Positions 23,284 to 30,747 of a stretch of DNA of 33,420 nucleotides are shown in pieces. The position numbers and the translations under genes are program-made. Under the pieces are notes generated by a model. That model was not told where the DNA came from. It made no database searches and saw only the letters and a list, made by a program, of their open reading frames with translations. Source of the stretch: Microcaldota archaeon (GTDB taxonomy: Archaea > Micrarchaeota > Micrarchaeia > Anstonellales > Bilamarchaeaceae); NCBI GenBank assembly GCA_014727975.1, contig WJMK01000007.1, positions 1 through 33,420 on the forward strand, written 5' to 3'. The first letter of the stretch is position 1; the number at the start of each line of letters is the position of its first letter.

Positions 23284-23445
23284 ATGGCAAAAGAAAAAAA
23301 GAAAGAGAAGCCCAAAAGGGAAGGAACACTCACAAAGCCATACAAGAAAGGGAAGCACTGCCCAAAATGCGGGCCGGGCGTGAAGCTTGCTGACCACAAG
23401 AACAGGCTTTCCTGCGGAAAGTGCGGCTATTACGAGAAGAAATAG
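23284..23445 (+). CDS. rps27ae: 30S ribosomal protein S27ae (eS31)
   Basis: A 53-residue protein missing from the ORF track. From ATG 23284 it reads a Lys-rich start, then [20 protein letters not shown] and [10 protein letters not shown], ending with TAG at 23443-23445. The four zinc-binding cysteines (HCPKCG and SCGKCG) and GPGV..ADH are diagnostic of archaeal S27ae, here without the ubiquitin fusion found in eukaryotes. GGTG lies 8 bases before the ATG, after the eS24 stop. The next ATG follows the stop codon directly. Confidence 0.95.
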   Translation: MAKEKKKEKPKREGTLTKPYKKGKHCPKCGPGVKLADHKNRLSCGKCGYYEKK

Positions 23446-24156
23446 ATGCAGAAGGAAAACTTCCTCTCCCTGTTTATCTGTTCTTTTGTTTTTCTTGTTG
23501 CTTCTTATTTTAGTGGCCAATTTCCTGTTTTCTATCTTGCAGCATTCCTGCTTATCCCTGCATTTGCAGCCTTCCATTTTTTCGGGAGGGCCCCAGCATT
23601 AACTTTTCTGGTTTTCTCAATTGTTTACCTGCTGCTTTTTTCTGTCCAGCATATTTCCACGCTTTACCTCCACATGGGCTTCCTTTCTTTTTCGCTCTAT
23701 TTTCTGTGGCCCCAGCGCAAGCCCCTTATTGAGGGATGCGGCCCTCCCCTCACGCGGATTGGATGGGGAGCTGCAATTTTCCTTTCCATGCTCGCAGTTT
23801 CTTTTATCGTGAATATCCTGATGTATTTTACGGGCTATGCTGACCAGGCCCAGATTCTGGACGTGGTTTCCGGCCTTCCACTCTACCTCCTTGTAATGGC
23901 ATTTACCCTTGGTCCCCTGAGCGAAGAGCTGTTTTTCCGTGCCTTCCTTGTGCCGCGGGCAGGAGTCCTTGCATCTGCCCTCCTGTTCATGTTCACCCAT
24001 GTTGCATATGGCTCTGCTTCTGAGCTTGCAGGCGCACTTGCACTCGGTCTCGTGCTTGGAATCGCATACAAATACCTTAAGGACCCTGTCCCCTGCATTG
24101 TTGCCCATTTCCTTTTTAACCTGCTTTCAGTAATCATGATACTCTGGGTGTATTGA
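23446..24156 (+). CDS. CPBP-family intramembrane metalloprotease
   Basis: A 236-residue polytopic membrane protein of the CPBP (CAAX protease/bacteriocin-processing, Abi) family. The three catalytic motifs are present: GPLSEELFFRAFL (EExxxR), FTHVAYG (FxxxH) and HFLFN (HxxxN). About seven to eight hydrophobic segments span the protein. Relatives cleave prenylated CAAX proteins or peptides, or confer immunity; the substrate here is unknown. The ATG follows the eS31 stop without a gap, and its stop overlaps the kae1 start (TGATG), so it is embedded in a translation/tRNA-modification operon. Confidence 0.92.
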   Translation: MQKENFLSLFICSFVFLVASYFSGQFPVFYLAAFLLIPAFAAFHFFGRAPALTFLVFSIVYLLLFSVQHISTLYLHMGFLSFSLYFLWPQRKPLIEGCGPPLTRIGWGAAIFLSMLAVSFIVNILMYFTGYADQAQILDVVSGLPLYLLVMAFTLGPLSEELFFRAFLVPRAGVLASALLFMFTHVAYGSASELAGALALGLVLGIAYKYLKDPVPCIVAHFLFNLLSVIMILWVY

Positions 24157-25112
24157 TGATTGTGCTTGGGATAGAGAGCACTGCGCACACGCTGGGAATC
24201 GGAATCTTCAGGGGCGGGAAGGTTCTTTCCAATGTCCATGATATCTACAAGCCCAAAGGGGAGGGAATAATCCCCAGGAAGGCTGCAGACCACCATGCTG
24301 ATGTTCTTCCGCAGGTGCTTTCCGAATCCCTTTCCAAAGCTAAAATTTCACTTGGGGATGTAGATTTGTTTGCATTTGCCCAGGGCCCTGGGATAGGCGC
24401 GCCCCTCTCCGTAGGGTGCGTTGGCGCAAAGGCCCTTGCCCTGAAATGCTCAAAACCCCTTATTGGTGTAAACCACCCCTATGCTCACGTGAAGATTGCA
24501 GAATCCCTTACCGGGCTCAAAAGCCCCTTAATCCTTTACGTTTCCGGAGGGAATACCCAAATCCTTATTGAGGAAAAGGAAGGATTCCATATCCTTGGAG
24601 AGACCTTAGATATAGGAATCGGGAACCTTTTCGACAGTTTTGCCCGTGCAACCAAGCTTGAGTATGCCCACGGCTCCACTTTGGAGAAGCTGGCAAAAGG
24701 AGGGAAGTATGTAGAGCTGCCTTACACAGTAAAAGGGATGAACCTCTCATTCACCGGTTTGCAGACTGCGGCAATACGCGCTCTCCAGGACCACCCAGCA
24801 AAAGACGTTTCCTATTCCCTGCTTGAAACCTCCTTTTCCATGTGCTGCGAAGCGCTGGAGCGGGCCCTGTTCCTCACCCGCAGGAAATCAATTCTTGTCT
24901 GCGGAGGGGTTGCCCAGAACAAGCGCCTCCAGCAGATGCTCAAAACACTGGCAAAAGAAGACAGGGTTAAGTTCGGGGTTGCCCCGGATGAATATAATCG
25001 GGACAATGGCGCAATGATTGCATATGCAGGGGGACTCCTCTATAAAAAGAAAGGTGCAAAGCCCATAAATGAATGGGAACCGGAGCCGTTCCAGAGAATA
25101 GACTCATTCTAG
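24156..25112 (+). CDS. kae1: tRNA threonylcarbamoyladenosine synthase subunit Kae1 (KEOPS)
   Basis: A 318-residue Kae1 (TsaD/Gcp/Qri7 family), the catalytic KEOPS subunit that transfers threonylcarbamoyl to A37 of ANN-decoding tRNAs. Diagnostic features are VLGIESTAHTLGIGIF, the iron-binding NHPYAHVKIAE (H107, H111), ILYVSGGNTQIL, CGGVAQNKRLQQM and YNRDNGAMIAYAGG with the metal-binding Asp. There is no Bud32 kinase fusion at the C-terminus, and bud32 is not in the window. ATG 24156 overlaps the CPBP stop; the track's TTG 24153 is unlikely. Its 3' end overlaps that of the convergent lipoprotein gene by 9 bp. Confidence 0.96.
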   Translation: MIVLGIESTAHTLGIGIFRGGKVLSNVHDIYKPKGEGIIPRKAADHHADVLPQVLSESLSKAKISLGDVDLFAFAQGPGIGAPLSVGCVGAKALALKCSKPLIGVNHPYAHVKIAESLTGLKSPLILYVSGGNTQILIEEKEGFHILGETLDIGIGNLFDSFARATKLEYAHGSTLEKLAKGGKYVELPYTVKGMNLSFTGLQTAAIRALQDHPAKDVSYSLLETSFSMCCEALERALFLTRRKSILVCGGVAQNKRLQQMLKTLAKEDRVKFGVAPDEYNRDNGAMIAYAGGLLYKKKGAKPINEWEPEPFQRIDSF

Positions 25113-25925
25113 CATATCTTCAGGGTACATGAGGTACTCCAGTTCGGTTTCTCCATCGGTTTCATCCAGCCCGAGAACTACCCCCTCCATCCATTCCTCC
25201 AGGAAAAATGTTTCCCCAAGGATTGAAACCTCTACCCATGCATCGCATACAGAAGCCCCTGGCACAATCTTCCAGAGAAGCACCCTGTCACCATCCAGGT
25301 TGATGCTTTCCCCCTCATGAAGAGAAAACCCTGTCTCGTTGCTTTCAAATTCAGCAAAATCTGCCCAGTCCCGCTTGAATGCTGCAGGGTACACAAACCA
25401 GTATTCTCCCCCTCCTGCCTCAAAGCTGTCCCTGTAATCCCCGGAGTCTGCGCACCCGCTTGAATGCAGCATAAAGTATTCGCTTTCCTTTGCCATAAGA
25501 AGCCTGCTCTTGTTTACTGCGGCAATAACAACATCGTTTTCCTCATCATAAACCCTGTGCCTTACACATTCCCCATTGCAGTCCAGGAGCAGCCCAGGCG
25601 GGTCGAATTCCACCAGCCTTATGCCTGTCTCATTACCTTCCCCTGCAGGCTCCTCTTCTTCAACAGAGGTTTCGTTTCCCCCAGGCACTTCCTCCTGCCC
25701 GGTTTCATTCCCCTCCGGGGCAGTTTCGCCAGTTTCTCCGGCAGGCTCTGCGGATTCCTGCATTGATTCATCCACAATAGCAACTGATTTGTGCACCTGC
25801 TTTATGGGGGGCCTGGGTTCCCCTTCCTCCTCCGCCCCTCCAGCCGTTTCGGCTTCACCCGGCATGGCGCATCCTGAAAAAAGAATAAGCAAAACTGCAA
25901 ATGCAAGCGTTTTCCTCCAAAGCAT
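25104..25925 (-). CDS. Uncharacterised lipoprotein
   Basis: A 273-residue protein with a lipoprotein signal: basic N-terminus, hydrophobic core LAFAVLLILF and lipobox FSGC with C19 as lipidation site. Residues 20-110 are a low-complexity Glu/Gly/Pro/Thr linker with repeated GNETG-like units offering N-glycosylation sequons. The C-terminal 160 residues look folded and beta-rich, with cysteines in LLLDCNGECVRH, SSGCADSG and ASVCDAW that could form disulphides outside the cell. ATG 25925 is chosen over TTG 25931 because an ATATGTAAATAG box is centred about 27 bp upstream. I do not recognise the ectodomain. Confidence 0.78.
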   Translation of the reverse strand: MLWRKTLAFAVLLILFSGCAMPGEAETAGGAEEEGEPRPPIKQVHKSVAIVDESMQESAEPAGETGETAPEGNETGQEEVPGGNETSVEEEEPAGEGNETGIRLVEFDPPGLLLDCNGECVRHRVYDEENDVVIAAVNKSRLLMAKESEYFMLHSSGCADSGDYRDSFEAGGGEYWFVYPAAFKRDWADFAEFESNETGFSLHEGESINLDGDRVLLWKIVPGASVCDAWVEVSILGETFFLEEWMEGVVLGLDETDGETELEYLMYPEDMLE

Positions 25926-26027
25926 GCACAAGCTATTGAACCCAAACTATTTACATATTTCTATTTCAGGCAATTACAAAATTTTTTGTAGGTATATTTA
26001 AATTTTCCTTAACTAACACTATCCCCT

Positions 26028-26780
26028 ATGAGAACTTACAGGCTCATTGCTTCCGCCCTGCTGGCGGCACTCGCATTCATACTCCAGATTTCCAATGGAG
26101 TGGTCGGGATCCCGACAGGATTCGGGATGACCGTGGACCTTGCAGCTGTCCCGGTCCTTATTGCGCTTTTTGTGCTCGGGGCGGAATATGCGATGACTGT
26201 TGTTGCCCTGCTTGCACTGATTATACTTGCAACCTCCCCCACAGGGTATATAGGTGCACTTATGAAGATGGCCGCAACAATCCCAATGATTGTTGTCCCC
26301 TACATAATCGCAAAGGAGGAAAAAATCTACAGAGACCTTATTGGCGCAGTTGCGGTAATCCTCGGGGTGCTTGCGCTTTTCGCGCTTTCCACCGAGCTTG
26401 CCCAGATGCAGGGAATTGAGATGCTTGCAGGGATAGTTCCGCTGCTGGTTGTTGTGGCAGTGGGCTACTGGATGGCCAGGAAGGGAGGCAGGATTGACCT
26501 TTCCGATGCAAAGCTTGCCATAATTGCCCTGGCTATTGCTGCATTCTCAAGGAGCCTGATAATGACTTTTGCAAACCTCTATTTTGCAGGGCCTGTTTTC
26601 TACAGCATAACCCCGGAAGAGTTCATTGGGGCGCTTGATGCCCTTGTGCTCCCTCTTTTCGGCAGCGGGATGGGGTGGTTCGCAATATTTTTCTGGAATG
26701 TTGTGCAGTCAGCAATTGAGTTTGCATTTGCATGGGTGCCTGCCTACTATTTCGGGCTCGTGAAGAGGTACGCTGAATGA
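26028..26780 (+). CDS. ECF transporter substrate-binding (S) component, RibU-like
   Basis: A 250-residue membrane protein with about six to eight hydrophobic helices. It is called an ECF S component because the A and T components follow directly. The segment MTVDLAAVPVLIALFVLGAEYAMTVVALLA with the later GYIGALMKMAATIPMIV resembles the layout of riboflavin-type S components (RibU), but the vitamin cannot be fixed from sequence. A TATATTTAAAT box is centred about 27 bp before ATG 26028 and no ribosome-binding site is seen, so the operon mRNA is probably leaderless. It overlaps the ATPase gene by 4 bp (ATGA). Confidence 0.8.
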   Translation: MRTYRLIASALLAALAFILQISNGVVGIPTGFGMTVDLAAVPVLIALFVLGAEYAMTVVALLALIILATSPTGYIGALMKMAATIPMIVVPYIIAKEEKIYRDLIGAVAVILGVLALFALSTELAQMQGIEMLAGIVPLLVVVAVGYWMARKGGRIDLSDAKLAIIALAIAAFSRSLIMTFANLYFAGPVFYSITPEEFIGALDALVLPLFGSGMGWFAIFFWNVVQSAIEFAFAWVPAYYFGLVKRYAE

Positions 26781-27505
26781 TTTCCCTGAAAAACTTTTCC
26801 CTTTCATTTAAGGACAGGCAGGTGCTGCGCGGCCTGGATTTCGCCATTGGCAAAGGGGAGGCCCTTGGCATTTCCGGAAGCATGGGCTCAGGCAAAACCT
26901 CCCTGCTCTATTGCATGAAGGGAATAATCCCCCACCTGAAGAAAGGGAAGGTTTCCGGGAAGCTACAGGTAAATGGAATGGAGAAAAACAAGCTCCGCAG
27001 GGACGTGGGGATTGTTTTCCAGGACCCAAATGACCAGATTTTTTCCAAAAGCGTTTACGATGAGGTGCGCTTTGGGCTAAAGAACCACGGCTTCCGAAGC
27101 CCGATACTGGAGGAAAAAATTGAGGGCGCGCTTAATATGGTGGGGCTCTGGAGCCGCAGGGAAGATGACCCTTTCGAGCTTTCCCACGGGCAGAGGCAGA
27201 AGCTTGCAATTGCTTCTGTTCTTGCAATGGAGCCGGACCTCATACTCCTTGATGAGCCCACCGCAAGCATGGACCACCGAACCACGCTCGAAGTTTACAA
27301 GACGCTTGGGGAGCTGCGCGAATCAGGCAAGACAATAGTGGCAGTGGAGCACGATACTGATTCGCTTGTTTCTTTTGCAGATAAGTTCCTTATCCTGGAC
27401 CATGGCCTCCAGAAGGCCTTCGGGGATGAGGATGTTTTTTCGCTTCCGGAAGTTGCAGAAGCAGGGGTAAAGATACCATGGGGCTTAAAAGAAAAGCAGG
27501 GCTGA
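26777..27505 (+). CDS. ECF transporter ATP-binding protein (A component)
   Basis: A 242-residue ABC ATPase of the ECF (CbiO/EcfA) type that powers the vitamin or metal uptake complex. Walker A is GSMGSGKT (34-41), the Q-loop is FQDPNDQIFSKSVYDEVRFG (characteristic of EcfA/CbiO), the signature is ELSHGQRQKLAIASVL (LSHGQ instead of LSGGQ), Walker B is LILLDEPTASMD and the switch His is in VAVEHD. Only one ATPase gene is present, so the complex would use a homodimer rather than the A/A' pair of many bacteria. It overlaps the S gene by 4 bp and the T gene by 28 bp. Confidence 0.94.
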   Translation: MISLKNFSLSFKDRQVLRGLDFAIGKGEALGISGSMGSGKTSLLYCMKGIIPHLKKGKVSGKLQVNGMEKNKLRRDVGIVFQDPNDQIFSKSVYDEVRFGLKNHGFRSPILEEKIEGALNMVGLWSRREDDPFELSHGQRQKLAIASVLAMEPDLILLDEPTASMDHRTTLEVYKTLGELRESGKTIVAVEHDTDSLVSFADKFLILDHGLQKAFGDEDVFSLPEVAEAGVKIPWGLKEKQG

Positions 27506-28014
27506 TTGCAGCCATTCTCCTGGTGCTTGCTGCCGTTCTTACACCCCTGGAGTATGCCCCTGCAGCCCTATTCCTGCTCATTCTATGGGCAGCTTACCAC
27601 GGAGTTTCCATTATTGCCGCGCTTGCAGCCACAGTTGTTTTCTCCATTATGCTCGGGATTTCTGCATTAATACTTGGGTTTGGTTTTGAGCATTCCATAC
27701 TTACCTCAATCCGCGCAGTCTCAATCCTGCTCCCTGCTTATGTGTACTTTTCCTACAGCTCGATGCAGGAGCTCATGGAGACGCTGGAATCCTTAGGGGT
27801 CCCCAGGGATTTCTCATTCATGTTCTCTATTACGGTTCCCTATGCGCATGTAATAGGGAGAAAGGCAAAGCAGGTGCGCATTGCCCAGAAAAGCAGGGGC
27901 TCCCGCTCCCCATGGGCAGTAATCATGCCTCTCCTGAATTTTGTGTTTGAGCGGGCAAGAATGCTTGCAATTTCAATTGAGTGCAGGGGATGGTTTCCTG
28001 GCTCCAAAGGTTAA
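27478..28014 (+). CDS. ECF transporter transmembrane (T) component
   Basis: A 178-residue EcfT-type protein, somewhat shorter than the usual 230-270 residues. Hydrophobic helices cover about the first 100 residues. The two coupling motifs that bind the ATPases are recognisable as variants: QKSRGSRS (residues about 139-146) and AISIECRGW near the C-terminus, corresponding to the A-R-G motifs of EcfT. The ATG lies within the ATPase gene, overlapping it by 28 bp, and no better start is seen downstream. The stop at 28012-28014 lies inside the repeated promoter-like element at 28008-28024. Confidence 0.85.
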   Translation: MGLKRKAGLIAAILLVLAAVLTPLEYAPAALFLLILWAAYHGVSIIAALAATVVFSIMLGISALILGFGFEHSILTSIRAVSILLPAYVYFSYSSMQELMETLESLGVPRDFSFMFSITVPYAHVIGRKAKQVRIAQKSRGSRSPWAVIMPLLNFVFERARMLAISIECRGWFPGSKG

Positions 28015-28024
28015 GAATATAAAT
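28008..28024 (+). repeat. 17-bp promoter-like repeat, copy 1
   Basis: AGGTTAAGAATATAAAT is identical to the copy at 29257-29273. It contains an ATATAAAT TATA core at 28017-28024. Here it overlaps the ecfT stop codon and the first ATG of the coiled-coil orphan, so if it acts as a promoter that gene would have to start further downstream, for example at ATG 28065. Confidence 0.55.
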
Positions 28025-29252
28025 GCCCGGAGGGAAGAATATCCCACACCTGATTGTTGATTGCATGGAGAAAATGGAACGGCTCACCAGGCTTAAGGAA
28101 CGGCATTCCGCCCTTGAAAAAAGAATCAACAGCATCGGCAAGGAATATTTCCAGGAGAGCCTCCGCCTCTCCATGGAGCTCGGCGAATTAATCGAGGAAA
28201 TAGAGTCAACGCAGGAAAGGGAAAAAATCCCGAGAAACCAGGTCCTCAGCGCAAAGATAAAAATCGTGAAATACGGAATCAAGCTTTCCAAAAGGCTGAA
28301 ATATTTTGAAGAGGAAGTCGTAATCCAGTTTGACAGGGGCAATATCACAAAGGAATTTGGCAAAAGCCTGATTTCAGTTACAAAGCGCATTAAAGACAAC
28401 AAGATGCATCTTGCAAAGCAGGAGTTCAGGCAGTTCCAGGGCATCATCGACCTGAGCAGGGAACATGATGAATCCAGTGCCAGGCTTGAGTCTGAAGCCA
28501 AGGCACTAAGGAAGGAACAGTACCGCATAAAGGAGCTGCTTAAGGGCCTTTCCTGGCTCGATTCCCAGAGCGTGGACCTAGAAAAGGCCCGCAGGCACGA
28601 GCACTACCTTGAAAAGCTGGAAGAGCTTGGGAAGCTGAGGGAGGATTACCTGCATTCCCTTCTTTCCAGGCCTGTTTCTTCCCTGCTTGCGGAGGCAGCC
28701 CCCCTTAAAGAACACCTTCCTGATTTCCCCTCAGAATCCGAAATGGCAGAAATGAGGCAATTCTTTTCCGCCTACCCTGCAATCGGGGAATCCAGCCTGA
28801 ATAAGCTCTGCGGCATGTTCTCTTTCAGCGAAAAAAAGCTTTCCCACATGTGCCCGGAAACCTCCAGGTTCAGGAAAACCCTGCTTCCGCACAAGGCATG
28901 GTTTGAGTCCATGCGCACCCTGGACCTTTCCAGCTTCCTTGTTTTGGAGGAGGGCGATGAAGCGATGCCTGGCTTTTATTCGGAACATGTTCCAGGGGCG
29001 CAAAAAATAGCTGAAGGGCTCCGCATCCCCCCCAGGGAAAGGGCAGCCGCGCTGCAGGAATACAAAAAGAAGCAGGAGATAGAGAAAAAGCGGAAGGAGC
29101 TTTCGGCATATTCCAAAGAAGGCCTGGAAAAGGAACTGGAGGAAACAGAGTCTCTCCTTGGGTTCCTTGAATCTGCCCCTGGTCCCGAAGAGGAGCCCCA
29201 GGGCCAAAACCAGGGTTTGCTTTCAAGAATCTCCTCTTTTTTCAAAACATGA
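28023..29252 (+). CDS. Uncharacterised coiled-coil protein
   Basis: I do not recognise this 409-residue protein. It is strongly charged and helical with probable coiled coils at about 15-70, 150-215 and 340-385 (for example EKMERLTRLKERHSALEKRI and KKKQEIEKKRKELSAYSKEG). A middle, less charged region (about 225-320) contains FFSAYPAIGESSLNKLCGMF. The C-terminus is Pro/Glu/Gln-rich and ends in LLSRISSFFKT, possibly an amphipathic helix. ATG 28023 is the track start; if the TATA core at 28017-28024 is used, ATG 28065 is more likely. No signal peptide or membrane helix is seen. It lies between the ECF and Trk transporter genes. Function unknown. Confidence 0.75.
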   Translation: MPGGKNIPHLIVDCMEKMERLTRLKERHSALEKRINSIGKEYFQESLRLSMELGELIEEIESTQEREKIPRNQVLSAKIKIVKYGIKLSKRLKYFEEEVVIQFDRGNITKEFGKSLISVTKRIKDNKMHLAKQEFRQFQGIIDLSREHDESSARLESEAKALRKEQYRIKELLKGLSWLDSQSVDLEKARRHEHYLEKLEELGKLREDYLHSLLSRPVSSLLAEAAPLKEHLPDFPSESEMAEMRQFFSAYPAIGESSLNKLCGMFSFSEKKLSHMCPETSRFRKTLLPHKAWFESMRTLDLSSFLVLEEGDEAMPGFYSEHVPGAQKIAEGLRIPPRERAAALQEYKKKQEIEKKRKELSAYSKEGLEKELEETESLLGFLESAPGPEEEPQGQNQGLLSRISSFFKT

Positions 29253-29256
29253 ACCG

Positions 29257-29273
29257 AGGTTAAGAATATAAAT
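29257..29273 (+). repeat. 17-bp promoter-like repeat, copy 2 (trkH promoter)
   Basis: AGGTTAAGAATATAAAT, identical to 28008-28024. The ATATAAAT core (29266-29273) is centred about 26 bp before ATG 29295 of trkH, the expected TATA-to-start spacing, so it probably drives a leaderless trkH-trkA transcript. The AGGTTAAG part lies where an archaeal BRE would be. Confidence 0.6.
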
Positions 29274-29294
29274 ATTCAAGGATAGTGGTTTTTG

Positions 29295-30746
29295 ATGCTG
29301 TTCCTCAAGAGGCTCGCAGTTCTGATGTTTTATGCAGCATTGCCACTGCTCATACCCCTGGGCTACAGCCTTTACCTTGAAGACGGGGCCTGGGCGCCCA
29401 TCGCATTCACAATACTCGTGCTCGCCCTCCCTGCAGTCCCCGAGCTCCTGAGACATATTTTCCAGAACATAAAGAATTTCATTCTTTCTATTTTCAAGCC
29501 GGATACCCCGTTCAATTACGCGAACCTCCTGGACCTTGAGAAGATGCGCGAGGAGGTTTCTGAGCTTACCCTGGGACAGATTCTTGCGCTTGTCTCGGCT
29601 GCATGGCTCATTATCCCTGCAATCTCCTGCATCCCCTATCTTGCATACTCTTTTGGGCCGGTGGATGCATATTTTGAATCTATTTCCGGATGGACTTCCA
29701 CAGGGCTTTCCGCCCTCCCGAATTTGGACGGGCTCCCGCCCAGCATAATACTTTACAGGAGCACAACCCAGTGGGTTGGCGGCCTGGGAATTGTTATTTT
29801 GATGCTTACTGTGATGAAGGGAAGGGAAGCAAAACATTTCCTCAGGGCAGAGGGGCGCACACCCACGGACGTGGGGATAAGCCGGACTGCGGGCTCCATC
29901 TGGGGGGTTTACCTCCTGCTCACGCTTATCGGAATCGCGCTCCTCTATGCAGTTGGATTTAACCCTCTGAATTCCGTGAACCTTGTTTTTGCAGGGGTCT
30001 CAAACGGAGGATTTTTCCCGTTCAATTCCTACACTTTCAATGATTTCCAGAAGTTTGCCCTTGCAGGCCTTATGTTCGGGGGCGCAACCAGTTTTATTTT
30101 CTACAAGAACCTTCTTGCCCGCAAGTTCAGGGAAGCATTCCTGGATGAGGAGCTCTGGCTTTACATTATGATTACCCTGGTTGCGGTTGCCCTTATCTAC
30201 ATTGTGAGCCACGAAGGGCTGTACAATACCCTTCTAAATTCAATCTCCGCAATTGCATGCGGGGGATTTGCAATCGGAGACCTCTCCATCATGGGCGCAT
30301 TTCCCATCTACATCCTCATCCTCCTGATGCTAATGGGGGGGATGATGGGCTCCACCACCGGAGGGATGAAGCTCTGGAGAATACTGGTAGTGCTTAAATC
30401 CATCCTGCGCAATATTAAGTCCGCATTCCTCCCTCCAGGAGCAGTCCAGGTTGTAAAGATAAACGGGCGGCCGATAAGCGAGGAATTCATTGTGGAAAGC
30501 TCCACATTTATTTTTGCATACGTGATTCTTTTCCTTTTTGGCTCCGGGGTGCTGATGGCGATAAATTATGAGATTGAGGATTCCATGTTCATGATTGCCT
30601 CTGCGCTCGGGAACGTGGGGCTTGCGATAATCCCCATCCCTGCAATGGCCCAGGGAACTAAGATATTTTTAATTGCTTTGATGTATTTAGGTCGTATTGA
30701 GATTTTCCCGAGTCTCGCACTCATGAGGTACCTGCTGAGGAGATAA
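29295..30746 (+). CDS. trkH: Trk-type potassium uptake membrane subunit TrkH
   Basis: A 483-residue TrkH/KtrB-type K+ channel-like transporter. It is built of four M1-P-M2 repeats, and the pore loops carrying the selectivity glycines are visible: SGWTSTGLS, VSNGGFFPF, IACGGFAIGD and SALGNVGLAI. Other family motifs are QWVGGLGIVI and GSTTGGMKLWR after the third repeat. ATG 29295 is chosen over the adjacent TTG 29292 and matches a leaderless start from the repeated TATA element. trkA follows after a single base, so the channel and its regulator form one operon. Confidence 0.96.
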   Translation: MLFLKRLAVLMFYAALPLLIPLGYSLYLEDGAWAPIAFTILVLALPAVPELLRHIFQNIKNFILSIFKPDTPFNYANLLDLEKMREEVSELTLGQILALVSAAWLIIPAISCIPYLAYSFGPVDAYFESISGWTSTGLSALPNLDGLPPSIILYRSTTQWVGGLGIVILMLTVMKGREAKHFLRAEGRTPTDVGISRTAGSIWGVYLLLTLIGIALLYAVGFNPLNSVNLVFAGVSNGGFFPFNSYTFNDFQKFALAGLMFGGATSFIFYKNLLARKFREAFLDEELWLYIMITLVAVALIYIVSHEGLYNTLLNSISAIACGGFAIGDLSIMGAFPIYILILLMLMGGMMGSTTGGMKLWRILVVLKSILRNIKSAFLPPGAVQVVKINGRPISEEFIVESSTFIFAYVILFLFGSGVLMAINYEIEDSMFMIASALGNVGLAIIPIPAMAQGTKIFLIALMYLGRIEIFPSLALMRYLLRR

Positions 30747-30747
30747 G

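Noticed and set aside
22969-23577. 202-aa minus-strand ORF with Leu/Phe-rich stretch that looks membrane-like
   Set aside because: The apparent hydrophobic run is the antisense reading of Lys/Glu codons in the eS24 tail; the sense strand encodes eS24 and eS31.
23446-24156. CPBP protein as part of a defence or bacteriocin-immunity system
   Set aside because: It lies in a ribosomal/KEOPS operon with no toxin, peptide or defence gene nearby, so there is no contextual support.
29223-29837. 204-aa minus-strand ORF opposite trkH
   Set aside because: Shadow of TrkH, which carries all selectivity-loop motifs; the antisense product shows no domain.
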